Positions 41,377 to 50,719 are shown, counted from the first letter of the stretch. The stretch is 64,000 bases of DNA from JAFNGF01 sp964567045 (GCA_964567045.1 CAZMLE010000006.1:1-64000); one strand, 5' to 3'. The notes: generated from the sequence alone by a model not told the origin. Numbers and translations are program-made.

Positions 41377-42759
41377 AAAAAGCTTTTTCAATTTCTCGGC
41401 CACGGCTTCCAACTTCGCTACGCGCGAACCTTTCACTAATATTATATCGTCATCTTCCACGAATTCGTGCAGCCTATTGCAAACCTCGAACGCATCCTGG
41501 AAACATTCTGTCTGCAAGTTGTACTTGGCAGCTTTTTTCGCACCTTGGGCAGTAGTATCCGCAAATTTGCCCACCGCCAACAGGACTTGTACCTTCGCCT
41601 GCGCGATGGAGTCACCCAACTCGGCGTGCAAGGCCTGTGCATAGTCGCCCAATTCGGCCATGTCACCGCAGATAAAGACTCGCCGGCGTTTTCCTGCCTG
41701 GTCAAGACCGGCCAATATCTGCAGGGCATTTTTCATCGAGGCAGGATTTGCGTTATAGCAATCATTTACTACCGTCAGTCGCCCGATCTGCAGCACCTCA
41801 GCACGCATCGGAAGATTCGTCAGGGTTCTAATGGCGCCGGCAAAATCGGCGGCGGTCAGGCCAAACTGGCTGCAAATCGCCCAGGCGGCAAGCGCGTTCT
41901 CAACATTACCGGGGCCCGGCACCGGCAGGCAAATCCGGGTGCCGTCGATGCTAAAGCTACTCTTGGCGCCGGCAAAAGTGATGTCGTGAGCCTGGTAATC
42001 AGAACCCGCCGATCTGCCAAAAGTAACAACTCGATACCTGGCGTTTGCCGGCCGGGGCACGGTATCAGCGTTGATTATCAGGACGCCATTAGGTTTAAGA
42101 CCTTCGGATATGGATAGCTTTTCTTCCCTGATCGCTTCCAGACCGCCGAATCCTTCCAGATGGGCCGGCTGAACATTAGTTACCACCGCGACATCGGGCA
42201 GAGCGATACCGGTTAAGTAAGCTATCTCGCCGGGATGGTTGGTGCCCAGCTCGGCTACGACGATTTGGTCCTCTGGGTCAGCAGCAAGCAGTGTCAAGGG
42301 CAGGCCGATATTATTATTGTAGTTCTTTGGCGACTGAGCCACGCGGTAATGCCGACTGAGGACGTGGTAAGCGATTTGTCTTGTCATTGTTTTGCCAACC
42401 GAGCCGGTTATCGCGACTATCTTAAAGCCGCACTGCCGGCGGTACGCTCGGGCAAAATCGCCGAGGGCCTTTACCGTGTCATCGACCCTGAGTATAGCTT
42501 TGTCAGCAAATTCGCCGTCTTTGATTTCTTTGCTGACCACCGCGCACACGGCACCTTTGGCAAAGGCATCGGCAACATAATCGTGGCCGTCAAAATTTTC
42601 GCCGCGTATGGCAAAAAAGCAGTCGCCGGGTTTTATCGTTCGCGAGTCAGTGCTTACGCCACTGAGACAGTGACTCGCAACTCGTAGCTCGTGGCTCGTA
42701 TCTTGCTCCACATACGCTTTCATTATTTCAGCCAGCGCTAAAATTGAGAACTCTTTCAT
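41371..42759 (-). CDS. murF: UDP-MurNAc-tripeptide:D-Ala-D-Ala ligase MurF with repeat-derived N-terminal insert
   Basis: A 462-residue Mur ligase that adds D-Ala-D-Ala to UDP-MurNAc-tripeptide. The N-terminal domain has GVSTDSRTIKPGDCFFAI and GHDYVADAFAKGAVCAVV. The P-loop is VAITGSVGKTMTRQIA near residue 117 (Met where Thr is common). Others are SPKNYNNNIGLPLTLL, VAELGTNHPGEIAYLT, and VNDCYNANPASMKNAL near 350. The start overlaps murE by 4 bp (ATGA). At residues 17-31 the stretch EQDTSHELRVASHCLS is encoded by CGAGTCA/AACTCGTAGCTCG units, so a repeat tract is read in frame between the first helix and the STDSR motif. Confidence 0.95.
   Translation of the reverse strand: MKEFSILALAEIMKAYVEQDTSHELRVASHCLSGVSTDSRTIKPGDCFFAIRGENFDGHDYVADAFAKGAVCAVVSKEIKDGEFADKAILRVDDTVKALGDFARAYRRQCGFKIVAITGSVGKTMTRQIAYHVLSRHYRVAQSPKNYNNNIGLPLTLLAADPEDQIVVAELGTNHPGEIAYLTGIALPDVAVVTNVQPAHLEGFGGLEAIREEKLSISEGLKPNGVLIINADTVPRPANARYRVVTFGRSAGSDYQAHDITFAGAKSSFSIDGTRICLPVPGPGNVENALAAWAICSQFGLTAADFAGAIRTLTNLPMRAEVLQIGRLTVVNDCYNANPASMKNALQILAGLDQAGKRRRVFICGDMAELGDYAQALHAELGDSIAQAKVQVLLAVGKFADTTAQGAKKAAKYNLQTECFQDAFEVCNRLHEFVEDDDIILVKGSRVAKLEAVAEKLKKLFS
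42674..42710. repeat. ACTCGTAGCTCGTGGCTCG repeat inside murF
   Basis: A tract of TGACTCGC-AACTCGTAG-CTCGTGG-CTCGTATC units read in frame as part of the MurF N-terminal domain. Confidence 0.8.
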
Positions 42760-44288
42760 CGTAGGTTTCTTAAATAATCTTCGGCAATCTCCTTGTCACT
42801 GAAGGCGAATTTTTGGGTGCCGATGATTTGGTATGTTTCGTGGCCTTTGCCGGCGATAAGTACAATATCATCTCTGCCGGCGGTTTTTATAGCCAATTCA
42901 ATGGCCTTTCTTCTATCCGGCTCAATTATTTTCGTCGCTCGCCGCTCATCGCTCGTATCTCGTAATTCTGCGTGCGGTATCGCAGGCCCTTTTTCAAAGC
43001 CGGCGACAATCTCATCTATGATCGCTTGCGGCTTCTCAGTTCGAGGATTGTCACTGGTGACAATGACAACGTCACCTAATTGCTCCACGACTCTGGCCAT
43101 ACGCGGGCGCTTGGTTCTGTCCCTGTCGCCGCCGCAGCCGAAAACAACTATCAGCCTGCCTTTACACAAAGGCTTCAACGTAGAAAGCACGTTCTTCAAA
43201 GCATCGTCTGTATGGGCATAATCGATTAGGATGTGGCTCGTGGCTCGTGACTCGTGACTCGTATAATCGACTTTTTCCAGTCGGCCTGGCACGCCCTGCA
43301 AAGCTGACAGCCCGGCTGCTATTGTCTGCAAATCCACCCCGGCTGCCAGGCACAAACCCGCCGCTGCCAGGTGGTTGCTGACATTGTGCCGACCCAACAA
43401 CGGAGTCTTTACCTTGATCCTCGATGCCCGATGCTCGATGCTCGACGGGTATCTAGTATCCAGCATCGAGAATCGAGTTCCGTTCATGTCCATAGATTCG
43501 ATGTGGGCACTAATGTCTGCCGGTTCGTCGACAGCGTACCATAAAATTTTTGCCTTCGTCTTTTCAGCGATGTGTTGTGCTTCAGGGGATTGCTTGTTTA
43601 ATACCGCTGTGGCATCGCCCGATAGAGCAGAAAAAAGTCTAGTCTTGGCGGCCAGGTAAGATTCTTTGGTTTTGTGATAGTCGAGATGGTCGCCGGTCAG
43701 GTTAGTGAATGCCGCGGCCTTGAATTCTATGCCAGCCAAACGATTCTGGGAAAGGGCATGGCTGCTGGCCTCAATAACCATATATTTTGCCCCTGCCCTT
43801 ACCATTTGCTGCTGTGCCTCGGCGATGGCTATACTCTCCGGCGTGGTGAGGCTTGCCTGGCAGGTACTTGAGGCGGTATCGTAAATGATTGTGCCGATTA
43901 GGCCGCACTTGTGGCCGGCAGTCTGTATTACCGAGCGAACCAGATATGCCGTTGTTGTTTTGCCGTTCGTACCGGTAACAGCCAGATTGGTTAAGTGGGA
44001 AGCGGGATTTCCCCTACTTGCCTGAGCTAATCCGCCTATAGCGGACGCCGAATCTTCAACGGTAACGACCTCAATGCTCGATGCCCAATGCCCAATGTTC
44101 AGGTCATGTTTCTCAGTGACAACGTATTTGGCCCCTCTGGCAACAGCCTGGGCAACGAAGTCGTGGCCATTGTAAACTGTACCTGCGACAGCTACGAATA
44201 CATCGCCGTCTTGAACCAGGCGTGAATCCACGCAAACTCGGGGCGCTTTGCCCGAAGAAACCAAATTTAATAGTGCGTCAAAGGTCAT
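42756..44288 (-). CDS. murE: UDP-MurNAc-L-Ala-D-Glu ligase MurE (meso-DAP type) with four repeat tracts
   Basis: A 510-residue Mur ligase that adds the third amino acid. The N-terminal domain is PRVCVDSRLVQDGDVFVAVAG; the P-loop is LAVTGTNGKTTTAYLV near residue 105; SSHALSQNRLAGIEFKAAAFTNL and LTGDHLDYH follow, then VFGCGGDRDRTKRPRMARV. The specificity motif TSDNPRTEKP carries DNPR, typical of meso-diaminopimelate-adding enzymes. ATG 44288 is preferred. In-frame repeat tracts lie at 44070-44102, 43416-43480, 43232-43268 and 42934-42970, read as IGHWASSIEV, LDTRYPSSIEHRASRI, TSHESRATSH and RDTSDERRATK. They fall in likely surface loops, so activity may be kept. Confidence 0.95.
   Translation of the reverse strand: MTFDALLNLVSSGKAPRVCVDSRLVQDGDVFVAVAGTVYNGHDFVAQAVARGAKYVVTEKHDLNIGHWASSIEVVTVEDSASAIGGLAQASRGNPASHLTNLAVTGTNGKTTTAYLVRSVIQTAGHKCGLIGTIIYDTASSTCQASLTTPESIAIAEAQQQMVRAGAKYMVIEASSHALSQNRLAGIEFKAAAFTNLTGDHLDYHKTKESYLAAKTRLFSALSGDATAVLNKQSPEAQHIAEKTKAKILWYAVDEPADISAHIESMDMNGTRFSMLDTRYPSSIEHRASRIKVKTPLLGRHNVSNHLAAAGLCLAAGVDLQTIAAGLSALQGVPGRLEKVDYTSHESRATSHILIDYAHTDDALKNVLSTLKPLCKGRLIVVFGCGGDRDRTKRPRMARVVEQLGDVVIVTSDNPRTEKPQAIIDEIVAGFEKGPAIPHAELRDTSDERRATKIIEPDRRKAIELAIKTAGRDDIVLIAGKGHETYQIIGTQKFAFSDKEIAEDYLRNLR
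42934..42970. repeat. CGCTCGCCGCTCATCGCTCG repeat inside murE
   Basis: TCGCTCGCCGC, TCATCGCTCG and TATCTCGTA units are read in frame as RDTSDERRAT in the C-terminal domain of MurE. Confidence 0.75.
43232..43268. repeat. GGCTCGTGACTCGTGACTCG repeat inside murE
   Basis: Almost pure GTGGCTCG and TGACTCG units, read as YTSHESRATSH just before the LIDYAHTDDAL motif of MurE. Confidence 0.85.
43416..43480. repeat. GATGCTCGATGCTCGA repeat inside murE
   Basis: CCTCGATGCCCGATGCTCGATGCTCG is followed by the complementary GTATCCAGCATCGAG. It is read as LDTRYPSSIEHRASRIKV before the LLGRHNVSNHLAAAG motif. Confidence 0.85.
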
Positions 44289-44444
44289 ACTTTCTGTCCT
44301 ACATTGTATATATCGGCTGTGGGTCATTCTATGAATTATGATGAAAATTCAGGATTAGTGTTTATAATTGTTCGAGCACCGGATTGCTGGAAAAGTATAA
44401 GTAATGGACGCTGAGAAATTGACAATTAGAAAGGAAATCAGCCT

Positions 44445-45944
44445 ATGAGAATTCGTTATTTACTTTGCGCCCTGCTAACGCTGGTTGCCGCTGGTTCGCT
44501 GGGCCTTGCATCGGACAACAAAGCCGAAACGGAATATTTTGCCGTATTTCTGGAAGGCAAAAAGGTCGGGCACTCGGTACAAACTCGCCTTGCCGAGCAG
44601 ACAACCATAACTACTACCGCAAAAACTAGTATCACCATAAGCAGACTTAATACGCCCATAACCATGAATATCCTGGAAACCTGTGTCGAGACCGCGGACG
44701 GAAAGCCGCTCAGCTTTGAATCCGTTCAGGAACTTAGCGCGATGACGGTGAAAGTAGCCGGCACAATAGATAAAAGCGGAACGGTGAACCTGACTGCTAC
44801 CTCGATGGGCGCCGAGCAGAAGAGTAGCATCCAGTGGCCGGAGGGCGCGGTAATGGCTGAAGGTCTGCGCCTGCTGCACCTGCAGAAAGGATTAAAAGAA
44901 GGTTCAAAATATACAGTTAAGATATTCGAGCCGTCGATGATGCAAGTGGTAGAGGCGCAGATAGAAGTAGGCTCAAAGCGAAATGTTGACCTGCTGGGAC
45001 GGATTGTTGCTCTGACAGAGGTTACCACCACGATGAACCTTCCGGGGGCAGGCACAATCGTCAGCACCACTTACGTCGATGACGAGCTTCACGTACAGAA
45101 AACTGTCACGCCGGTTGCCGGGATGCAAGTTGAGATGGTTGCCTGCACGAAGGAATTCGCTCTGGGCAAAAACGATGTGCTGGAAGTAATTGAGAAGCTG
45201 TTTGTGCCAAGCCCACAGCCGCTGGCTGATGTCAGCTCAGCTAAGTCTATTGTTTACCACCTCGTGCCGACGCAAGGCGCAGATTTACCGATACCCTCCA
45301 ATGACAATCAAAAAGTGCAGCGACTCAAAGACGGCACTATTCTGGTAACAGTTGCGCCGGTTGACGCGCCACAAGGGGCAAAGTTCCCTTACAAGGGTAC
45401 GGATGAGGCCATTCTGGAGGCAATGAAGCCCACAAGGTTTCTGCAGAGCGATCGCAAGGAGATCGTTGATCTTGCCCGCCGCGCTGTCGGCGATACCAAA
45501 GATGCTGCCGAAGCTGCCAGAAGGATTGAATCTTTCGTAGCCAGGTACATTGAGAATAGGAGCCTCTCGGTCGGCTACGCATCGGCGGCGGAGGTCGTAG
45601 TTAGTAGGCAGGGTGACTGCAGCGAGTTTGCGGTATTAACAACAGCGATGTGCCGAGCGGTGGGCATTCCCGCGCAGGTCGCTACGGGTCTTGCGTATGT
45701 GAAGGATTTCGGCGGCCCCAACGGCTGCTTCGGCGGTCACGCCTGGGTACAGGCGTACATAGGCGGCAAACCCGGCAAATGGGTTGGGCTGGATGCGGCC
45801 TTCAGGAGCGTCCGCCGGGGCGGCTACGGCCCAGGACATATCACCCTGGCAGTGGGAAACGGCAACCCAGAAGGATTCTTCGACCTGGTCAGCACACTGG
45901 GGCAGTTCAAGATAAACAAAGTGACAGTCAATAAAGACAAATAA
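44445..45944 (+). CDS. Exported transglutaminase-like protein
   Basis: A 499-residue protein with a signal peptide (YLLCALLTLVAAGSLGLA), a long N-terminal beta-rich region, and a C-terminal transglutaminase-like (cysteine protease fold) domain. The triad is visible: Cys in SRQGDCSEFAVLTTAMCRAVG near residue 388, His in GCFGGHAWVQAYIG near 432, and Asp in KWVGLDAAF near 449. AAAGGAA lies before the ATG. Such proteins act in the periplasm as peptidases or amidases. The N-terminal half resembles proteins of unknown function in this group. It is divergent from murE with 156 bp between. Confidence 0.87.
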   Translation: MRIRYLLCALLTLVAAGSLGLASDNKAETEYFAVFLEGKKVGHSVQTRLAEQTTITTTAKTSITISRLNTPITMNILETCVETADGKPLSFESVQELSAMTVKVAGTIDKSGTVNLTATSMGAEQKSSIQWPEGAVMAEGLRLLHLQKGLKEGSKYTVKIFEPSMMQVVEAQIEVGSKRNVDLLGRIVALTEVTTTMNLPGAGTIVSTTYVDDELHVQKTVTPVAGMQVEMVACTKEFALGKNDVLEVIEKLFVPSPQPLADVSSAKSIVYHLVPTQGADLPIPSNDNQKVQRLKDGTILVTVAPVDAPQGAKFPYKGTDEAILEAMKPTRFLQSDRKEIVDLARRAVGDTKDAAEAARRIESFVARYIENRSLSVGYASAAEVVVSRQGDCSEFAVLTTAMCRAVGIPAQVATGLAYVKDFGGPNGCFGGHAWVQAYIGGKPGKWVGLDAAFRSVRRGGYGPGHITLAVGNGNPEGFFDLVSTLGQFKINKVTVNKDK

Positions 45945-45978
45945 TGCCCGATACCGGATGCTCGATACCCGATGCTCG
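45945..45978. repeat. CCGATGCTCG repeat between convergent genes
   Basis: GATACCGGATGCTCGATACCCGATGCTCG fills the gap between the transglutaminase-like and phosphoesterase stops. It belongs to the same family as the murE/murF tracts. Confidence 0.75.
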
Positions 45979-45980
45979 GC

Positions 45981-46892
45981 TCACTGCGGACAAGGCTCAT
46001 CGCTAAGGATGCCTTCAAGTAAGAGATTTGCCATCACGGGGCCATCATCGGTCATAGTTACCCACACGATGTGGTCAAACTGGCACTGGCTAAGTCCGGC
46101 GGGTTTGTGTGTGCCGTCTGCGCCAGAGCCGCCGGTGGTGGCCAGAATATAATACCGCTTGCCATCGCGGATAGACTTGCCATACCTGTGCGCATGTCCC
46201 GCAAAAACGGTATGGTCCCTGTCCTGCAACAGGTACTCGAGCTCTTGCCAGTTTTCGTAGCTCGCACCCAACCACATAGGTTCATGCATAAATACGAGCG
46301 TCCAGCGGACCCGCTCCGGCGGATTATCTGCCAGCACGTTGCTAAAGTAATCTATCTGCCGGTCACTAATATAACGGTTGCCGGTGTCTTCGGTATTCAG
46401 GCAGAGAAATAGGACATCGCGGTAGACGAAGTGGTAATAGCTGGCGCCGAGACGCTCCCGCCATTTTTCGGCCATCACCTGATTGCTGATATCATGATTG
46501 CCCGGCAGGTAAAAGAACGGCATCTGCAATTTACTTGCCAAGCCATCAAACTCCTGCCATTGGCGGTCCAGTTTAGCGATATCATCGGTGTAGCCCTCGA
46601 TCAGGTCGCCGATGCAGATAACAAACTCAGGTTTTAACAGGTTCAGCTTTGCTACGGCGTCAGCAAAGACGCCTGGCCGATGCCCGCCGGTGCGGTCGGC
46701 CACGATGGCAAACTGGAAATTATGCCTGTCATTGTACAAATTCAAATGAGTCCAGGGATTGACCTGTCCGGATCGCTGAATCTTCAGCTCACTGCCGGCG
46801 CAGCCGGCCAAAGCAATTGCCAAAGTAACCGCGACAATAGCAGGGCCTAATTTCGCCTTTGACTTGCCAACGATGGAGTTAAGAAATCTCAT
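45981..46892 (-). CDS. Lipoprotein calcineurin-like metallophosphoesterase
   Basis: A 303-residue metallophosphoesterase. The signal peptide ends in a lipobox (ALAGCAGS), so it is anchored to a membrane outside the cytoplasm. Metal motifs are IVADRTGGHRPG near residue 55 (D-x-H-like, with H), VICIGDLIEGY near 86, YLPGNHDIS near 120, VFMHEPMW near 190 and VFAGHAHRYGK near 220. It may act on phosphodiesters or nucleotides. ATG 46892 (MRFLNSIVGKSK) is favoured over 46943, with AGGAAAA upstream. It lies 53 bp after recJ. Confidence 0.86.
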   Translation of the reverse strand: MRFLNSIVGKSKAKLGPAIVAVTLAIALAGCAGSELKIQRSGQVNPWTHLNLYNDRHNFQFAIVADRTGGHRPGVFADAVAKLNLLKPEFVICIGDLIEGYTDDIAKLDRQWQEFDGLASKLQMPFFYLPGNHDISNQVMAEKWRERLGASYYHFVYRDVLFLCLNTEDTGNRYISDRQIDYFSNVLADNPPERVRWTLVFMHEPMWLGASYENWQELEYLLQDRDHTVFAGHAHRYGKSIRDGKRYYILATTGGSGADGTHKPAGLSQCQFDHIVWVTMTDDGPVMANLLLEGILSDEPCPQ

Positions 46893-46945
46893 GGTTATTT
46901 TCCTATTGTGAGCTTGACTGATAAGCTGCTGTTGTCCAGACAAGC

Positions 46946-48700
46946 TTAATCAAACTGGATGTCGGCCAGGATGAATTCGACGTTGCTACTGCCATTGTAG
47001 GTGTTGATGTGGGGATGATAAGCAACGTTGAAGAACTCGCGATCAAGCAGTTTCTTCTCCAACTGGGCCATTGAAAAGCCGATACAGCGAACCGAGCCGC
47101 TGTTGTCGGTTATGGCAAGTTGCAGATGGTCGCCCCTTGCGCCGACCACTCTCGGCGGACTAGCCAGGCGAACACCTTTCGTGGCAAAGATTGGCTCGGG
47201 GTTGCCGGGGCCAAAAGGCCCCAGCATCTGTAATTGGCCGACCAGGTCATAACTTATCTCGGCCAATGGGGCTGCTGCATCGATGTGAAGCTTGGCAATG
47301 ACATCATCCTGCGTCAGATTGCCCCTGGCGTAGGCCTCGAATTCTGCTGCGAATTGGTCTATCTTTGCAGGCTCGATAGTTATGCCGGCTGCCATTTTGT
47401 GGCCCCCAAATTTGACGAGATGCCGGCTGCACGCCTGGATAGCACTCAGCAGACAGAAGCCCGCAATCGAGCGTGCCGAACCTTGGACAGGTCCAGGCCC
47501 CGCTTTCGGGGGGGTGCTAATCAGGATCGTGGGGCGATAAAATGTCTCCACTATTCTGGAGGCCACAATTCCTAAGACGCCGCCGTGCCAGTTTTCCTTC
47601 GCCAGCACAATGCTCCTTCGATCGGGCTGATCCAGGCCCCGCTCAACTATCATTTCGCAGGCCTGCTTGAAGATTTTTCGCTCGCAAAGCTGCCGCTGCG
47701 TATTTTGCCCTTTAAGGTACTCAGCTATCTGTTGTGCCCGCGCAGGATTTTCGCTGGTCAAAAGCTCCACGGCTAATCGCGCATGTCCCATCCGCCCTGC
47801 CGCGTTGAGCATCGGCGCCAGGCGAAAGCCAATATGAAAGCTATCCAGCCCTTGCCCTGTCAGTCCAGCCGAGTCAATCAAGGCCTGTATTCCGCACAGT
47901 CTGCAGGCGGGTAGCGCCTTGAGTCCGTAACTGGTCAGGACCCTGTTCTCACCTCGCAAATCGACGATGTCCGCGACCGTTCCCATCGCTGCCAGGCTGG
48001 TTGCATTCAGCATGAATTCGCGCAGCGGCGTCTGAAGTTTTTGGCCGGAGCTAAATTCATCAGCAATCGCCCAGGCTAACTTAAAGGCCACCATTGCCCC
48101 GGCTGAATCCTGGTTGGGGTAAGATTCCTCCAGCGCTGGGTGCACGATGGCGACAGCTTCGGGCAGCCGTTCTTCGGGCTGGTGGTGGTCGGTTATTATC
48201 AGTTCCACGCCCAACTGCCGGGCAAGCTCGGCGGAGCTAAAGGCGGTTATCCCACAGTCCACGGTGACAAGGACTTTGCTGCCGGACTGGGCCAATGACC
48301 GGACGGCTTCGGCATTCAGGCCGTAGCCTTCGTCGATTCGGTGAGGGATGTAATAATCAACATTGGCTCCGAGTAGCGTTAGAATCTGCCAGAGAATCGA
48401 CACGCCGGTGATGCCGTCCACATCATAATCACCGTAGACTGTGATTTTTTCTTTGTTTTTGATTGCCTGCTTGAGGCGGTCAACCGCCGCCTTGATTCCC
48501 GGCATTTGTCCGGGGGCGATAAGCTCGGTCAGTTTGGGACTCAAAAAGACAGCACCTGCCCGGGCATCGCAGACTTTCCGGTTGATCAAGACCTGTGCCA
48601 AAAGCGGAGAAACCTTCAGGGTCCTGGCAAGTTGCTCCGAGCACTTGTCTGGTGGACAGATTACCCATCGTTTTTTTTGCATCCGTGCGGAAACTTGCAT
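46946..48700 (-). CDS. recJ: Single-stranded-DNA-specific exonuclease RecJ
   Basis: A 584-residue DHH-family 5'-3' ssDNA exonuclease. Motif I is YGDYDVDGITG near residue 88, motif II VTVDCGITAF near 148, motif III LIITDHHQPEERLP near 171, and the DHHA1 part has KFGGHKMAAGITIE near 430, followed by an OB-like domain (LQMLGPFGPGNPEPIF). It acts in repair and recombination. It starts 4-8 bp after the SEC-C protein gene, and is the sixth gene of a minus-strand run that begins with trxA at 52074. Confidence 0.95.
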   Translation of the reverse strand: MQVSARMQKKRWVICPPDKCSEQLARTLKVSPLLAQVLINRKVCDARAGAVFLSPKLTELIAPGQMPGIKAAVDRLKQAIKNKEKITVYGDYDVDGITGVSILWQILTLLGANVDYYIPHRIDEGYGLNAEAVRSLAQSGSKVLVTVDCGITAFSSAELARQLGVELIITDHHQPEERLPEAVAIVHPALEESYPNQDSAGAMVAFKLAWAIADEFSSGQKLQTPLREFMLNATSLAAMGTVADIVDLRGENRVLTSYGLKALPACRLCGIQALIDSAGLTGQGLDSFHIGFRLAPMLNAAGRMGHARLAVELLTSENPARAQQIAEYLKGQNTQRQLCERKIFKQACEMIVERGLDQPDRRSIVLAKENWHGGVLGIVASRIVETFYRPTILISTPPKAGPGPVQGSARSIAGFCLLSAIQACSRHLVKFGGHKMAAGITIEPAKIDQFAAEFEAYARGNLTQDDVIAKLHIDAAAPLAEISYDLVGQLQMLGPFGPGNPEPIFATKGVRLASPPRVVGARGDHLQLAITDNSGSVRCIGFSMAQLEKKLLDREFFNVAYHPHINTYNGSSNVEFILADIQFD

Positions 48701-48707
48701 CAAAAAT

Positions 48708-49487
48708 TCATCCTATCCCGCAGCAATGTTTGTATTTTTTGCCGCTGCCGCAGGGGCAAGGCTCGTTGCGGCCAACACAGGGTCCAGCTCGCAAAGGTGC
48801 AGTAACAGGTTGTGTATCGACATCCTGATATTTAATGTGCTGCGACATCTCATTTTCCAGACATACACGAATTATAGCCGCATCAAGATCGCCTTTTCGC
48901 CGGGCATCTATTTCTATGTACCTAGCGGCCTTATTGCCGAAGCGCGGCAGTACCGAATCAAAAATTTTCGCGAGCGTCTCCGGGCTGACAGGAAGCGATG
49001 CTCCAGAAGTCATCGTGAAATCTGCAAAAGGAATCAGCCTTGTCGCAAGCACAAAACCTTCGACCGCGCTGGAGCCAAGCCCCATGTCAATAATCGGATA
49101 CCTTCTGTCGCTGAACAAGTCGTCGGCCAGCACCCCGACCCCTGGCAGAACCTCCGCGACCTCTACGAGTGTATAAAACGATTCGGACATTGCCTTGAGA
49201 ACCCTATACTCGTCGGTATCGCCGGCAGGCGGAGACTCTGCCAGATATCGAGATACAGCGTTTTGGCCGTTCTCGCGATAGTTATAAATGCAATAGTCCA
49301 TTAGGATGGACATCTCGTCCTCATTTCCGAACACAAAGATGTCACCCTTAGCGATACCCAATTTTCGCCCGGATTCATCCAGCGCTTTTCTGGATAACTG
49401 CTCAACCAACGTATTCTGCAGTTTCCGGTTTATCTGTCGAAATCCCTTGTACTTACTTACTAATTCAGAATATTCTGTCATACTCAT
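48708..49487 (-). CDS. SEC-C metal-binding-motif protein
   Basis: A 259-residue cytosolic protein with an uncharacterised alpha-helical body and a C-terminal SEC-C zinc motif, GRNEPCPCGSGKKYKHCCGIG (the last 20 or so residues, C-x-C-x8-C-C). The same motif occurs at the end of SecA and in many small proteins, where it binds zinc and often ribosomes or partners. Body motifs (YYCIYNYRENGQNAVSRYL type helices) are not recognised. It overlaps the SDR gene by 4 bp and precedes recJ by 7 bp. Function unknown. Confidence 0.82.
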   Translation of the reverse strand: MSMTEYSELVSKYKGFRQINRKLQNTLVEQLSRKALDESGRKLGIAKGDIFVFGNEDEMSILMDYCIYNYRENGQNAVSRYLAESPPAGDTDEYRVLKAMSESFYTLVEVAEVLPGVGVLADDLFSDRRYPIIDMGLGSSAVEGFVLATRLIPFADFTMTSGASLPVSPETLAKIFDSVLPRFGNKAARYIEIDARRKGDLDAAIIRVCLENEMSQHIKYQDVDTQPVTAPLRAGPCVGRNEPCPCGSGKKYKHCCGIG

Positions 49488-50245
49488 GCTCTCATATACA
49501 ATCCGCCGTTAACGGCGATATATTCGCCGGTAATAAAGCTGGCAGCTTCGCTGGCCAGAAATAGTATGGCTTTTGCCACGTCCTCGGCGGTGCCATTTCT
49601 ACCAAGCGGGGTTTGTTGGGCGGCAATTTCCCTCTGCTTGGCGGAACTGAACCGCTGATGAAAACGTGTCTCGATAAAGCCTGGAAGAACACTATTTACG
49701 CGGATACCATATCGCGCAAATTCCCTCGCCATTGCGATAGTCTCTGTAGCGACCGCTGCTTTCGCCGCGGCATAAAGCCCAGCGCCCTCGCCTCCGCCGG
49801 TATGGCCGGCAACCGAGCCGATATTTACGATACTTCCGCTACTATTTTTCAGATATGGCACGGCCGCTTGAGTCACGAGAAACACGCTGCGAACATTGGT
49901 GGCAAATACGTCATCGTGATACTTGATTGTAGCGATGTCAAAGGGCTGTCTTCCAATGAGTGAGCCGGCGTTATTAACCAAGATGTCGATGCCGCCAGCC
50001 TTTTTCGCAAATTGTTTAACCATCACAGTCACCTGCTTTTTGTCCCACACATCCGCGCAAAGCAAAATGCCGTCGGCGTTTTCCTTAACCTGGGCGAGCG
50101 TTTTTTCGCCCCCACGTCTTGTTTTGAAGTAATGAACCCCGACAAAGCAGCATTGCCGGCTGAACATCACAGCCGTTGCCGCGCCGATTCCGCTGCTTGA
50201 ACCGGTAACTAAAACCTTTTTGCCCTTGAGGTCTTGGTAGGTCAT
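49484..50245 (-). CDS. Short-chain dehydrogenase/reductase (FabG-like)
   Basis: A 253-residue NAD(P)-dependent oxidoreductase. The cofactor-binding motif is VLVTGSSSGIGAAT (residues 11-24), NNAGS near 90, the catalytic Ser in IVNIGSVAGHTG near 140 and YAAAK (Tyr157/Lys161 region). PGFIETRFHQRF and FLASEAASFITGEYIAVNGG are classic SDR ends. It resembles 3-oxoacyl-ACP reductase FabG, but there are no fatty-acid genes here, so the substrate is open. The start overlaps the trx stop by 4 bp (ATGA). Confidence 0.9.
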   Translation of the reverse strand: MTYQDLKGKKVLVTGSSSGIGAATAVMFSRQCCFVGVHYFKTRRGGEKTLAQVKENADGILLCADVWDKKQVTVMVKQFAKKAGGIDILVNNAGSLIGRQPFDIATIKYHDDVFATNVRSVFLVTQAAVPYLKNSSGSIVNIGSVAGHTGGGEGAGLYAAAKAAVATETIAMAREFARYGIRVNSVLPGFIETRFHQRFSSAKQREIAAQQTPLGRNGTAEDVAKAILFLASEAASFITGEYIAVNGGLYMRA

Positions 50246-50583
50246 TTAGGTTCCTGCAAGAGCAGTTGGTCAATTGCTGCGGTAAGCTCTTTCTTGCTGG
50301 TCAAGCCTACCCATTTTTTCTGAACTTGGCCGTTTTTGAATAAGATACTGGTTGGTATCGCACTTATGCCGAATTCCATTGCGCTGTCACGAGCTTCATC
50401 GGTATTGAGCTTGCAGACTTTGGCCCGGCCTGCGTACTTGTCTGCAATTTCCTCAATCATGGGAGCCATCATCCTACAGGGTCCGCACCACGGCGCCCAG
50501 AAGTCGACCAGTACCGGCACGTCGGCGCTGTGAACAACCTGGTCAAAAGTGGCATCCGTAAGCTCAATCACGTTACCAGCCAT
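50242..50583 (-). CDS. trxA: Thioredoxin
   Basis: A 113-residue thioredoxin that reduces protein disulfides. The active site is FWAPWCGPCRMMAPMI (WCGPC, Cys32/Cys35 region), with the cis-Pro in GISAIPTSILFKNGQ. AAAGGATAG lies upstream. A 136-bp gap separates it from trxB, holding a perfect GCACA-TTT-TGTGC inverted repeat at 50694-50706. A second thioredoxin lies on the other side of trxB (51709-52074). Confidence 0.95.
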   Translation of the reverse strand: MAGNVIELTDATFDQVVHSADVPVLVDFWAPWCGPCRMMAPMIEEIADKYAGRAKVCKLNTDEARDSAMEFGISAIPTSILFKNGQVQKKWVGLTSKKELTAAIDQLLLQEPK

Positions 50584-50719
50584 TGCTCTATCCTTTCAGC
50601 CGAGATTCTGCTGAGAACCTCCGCCAGCGTTTTACTGGGTCTATTAGCCGTCATAATAGAATAATCGGGCACGTAAATCCAGCCCGTTTTTGCGCACATT
50701 TTGTGCAATACTATTGAAT

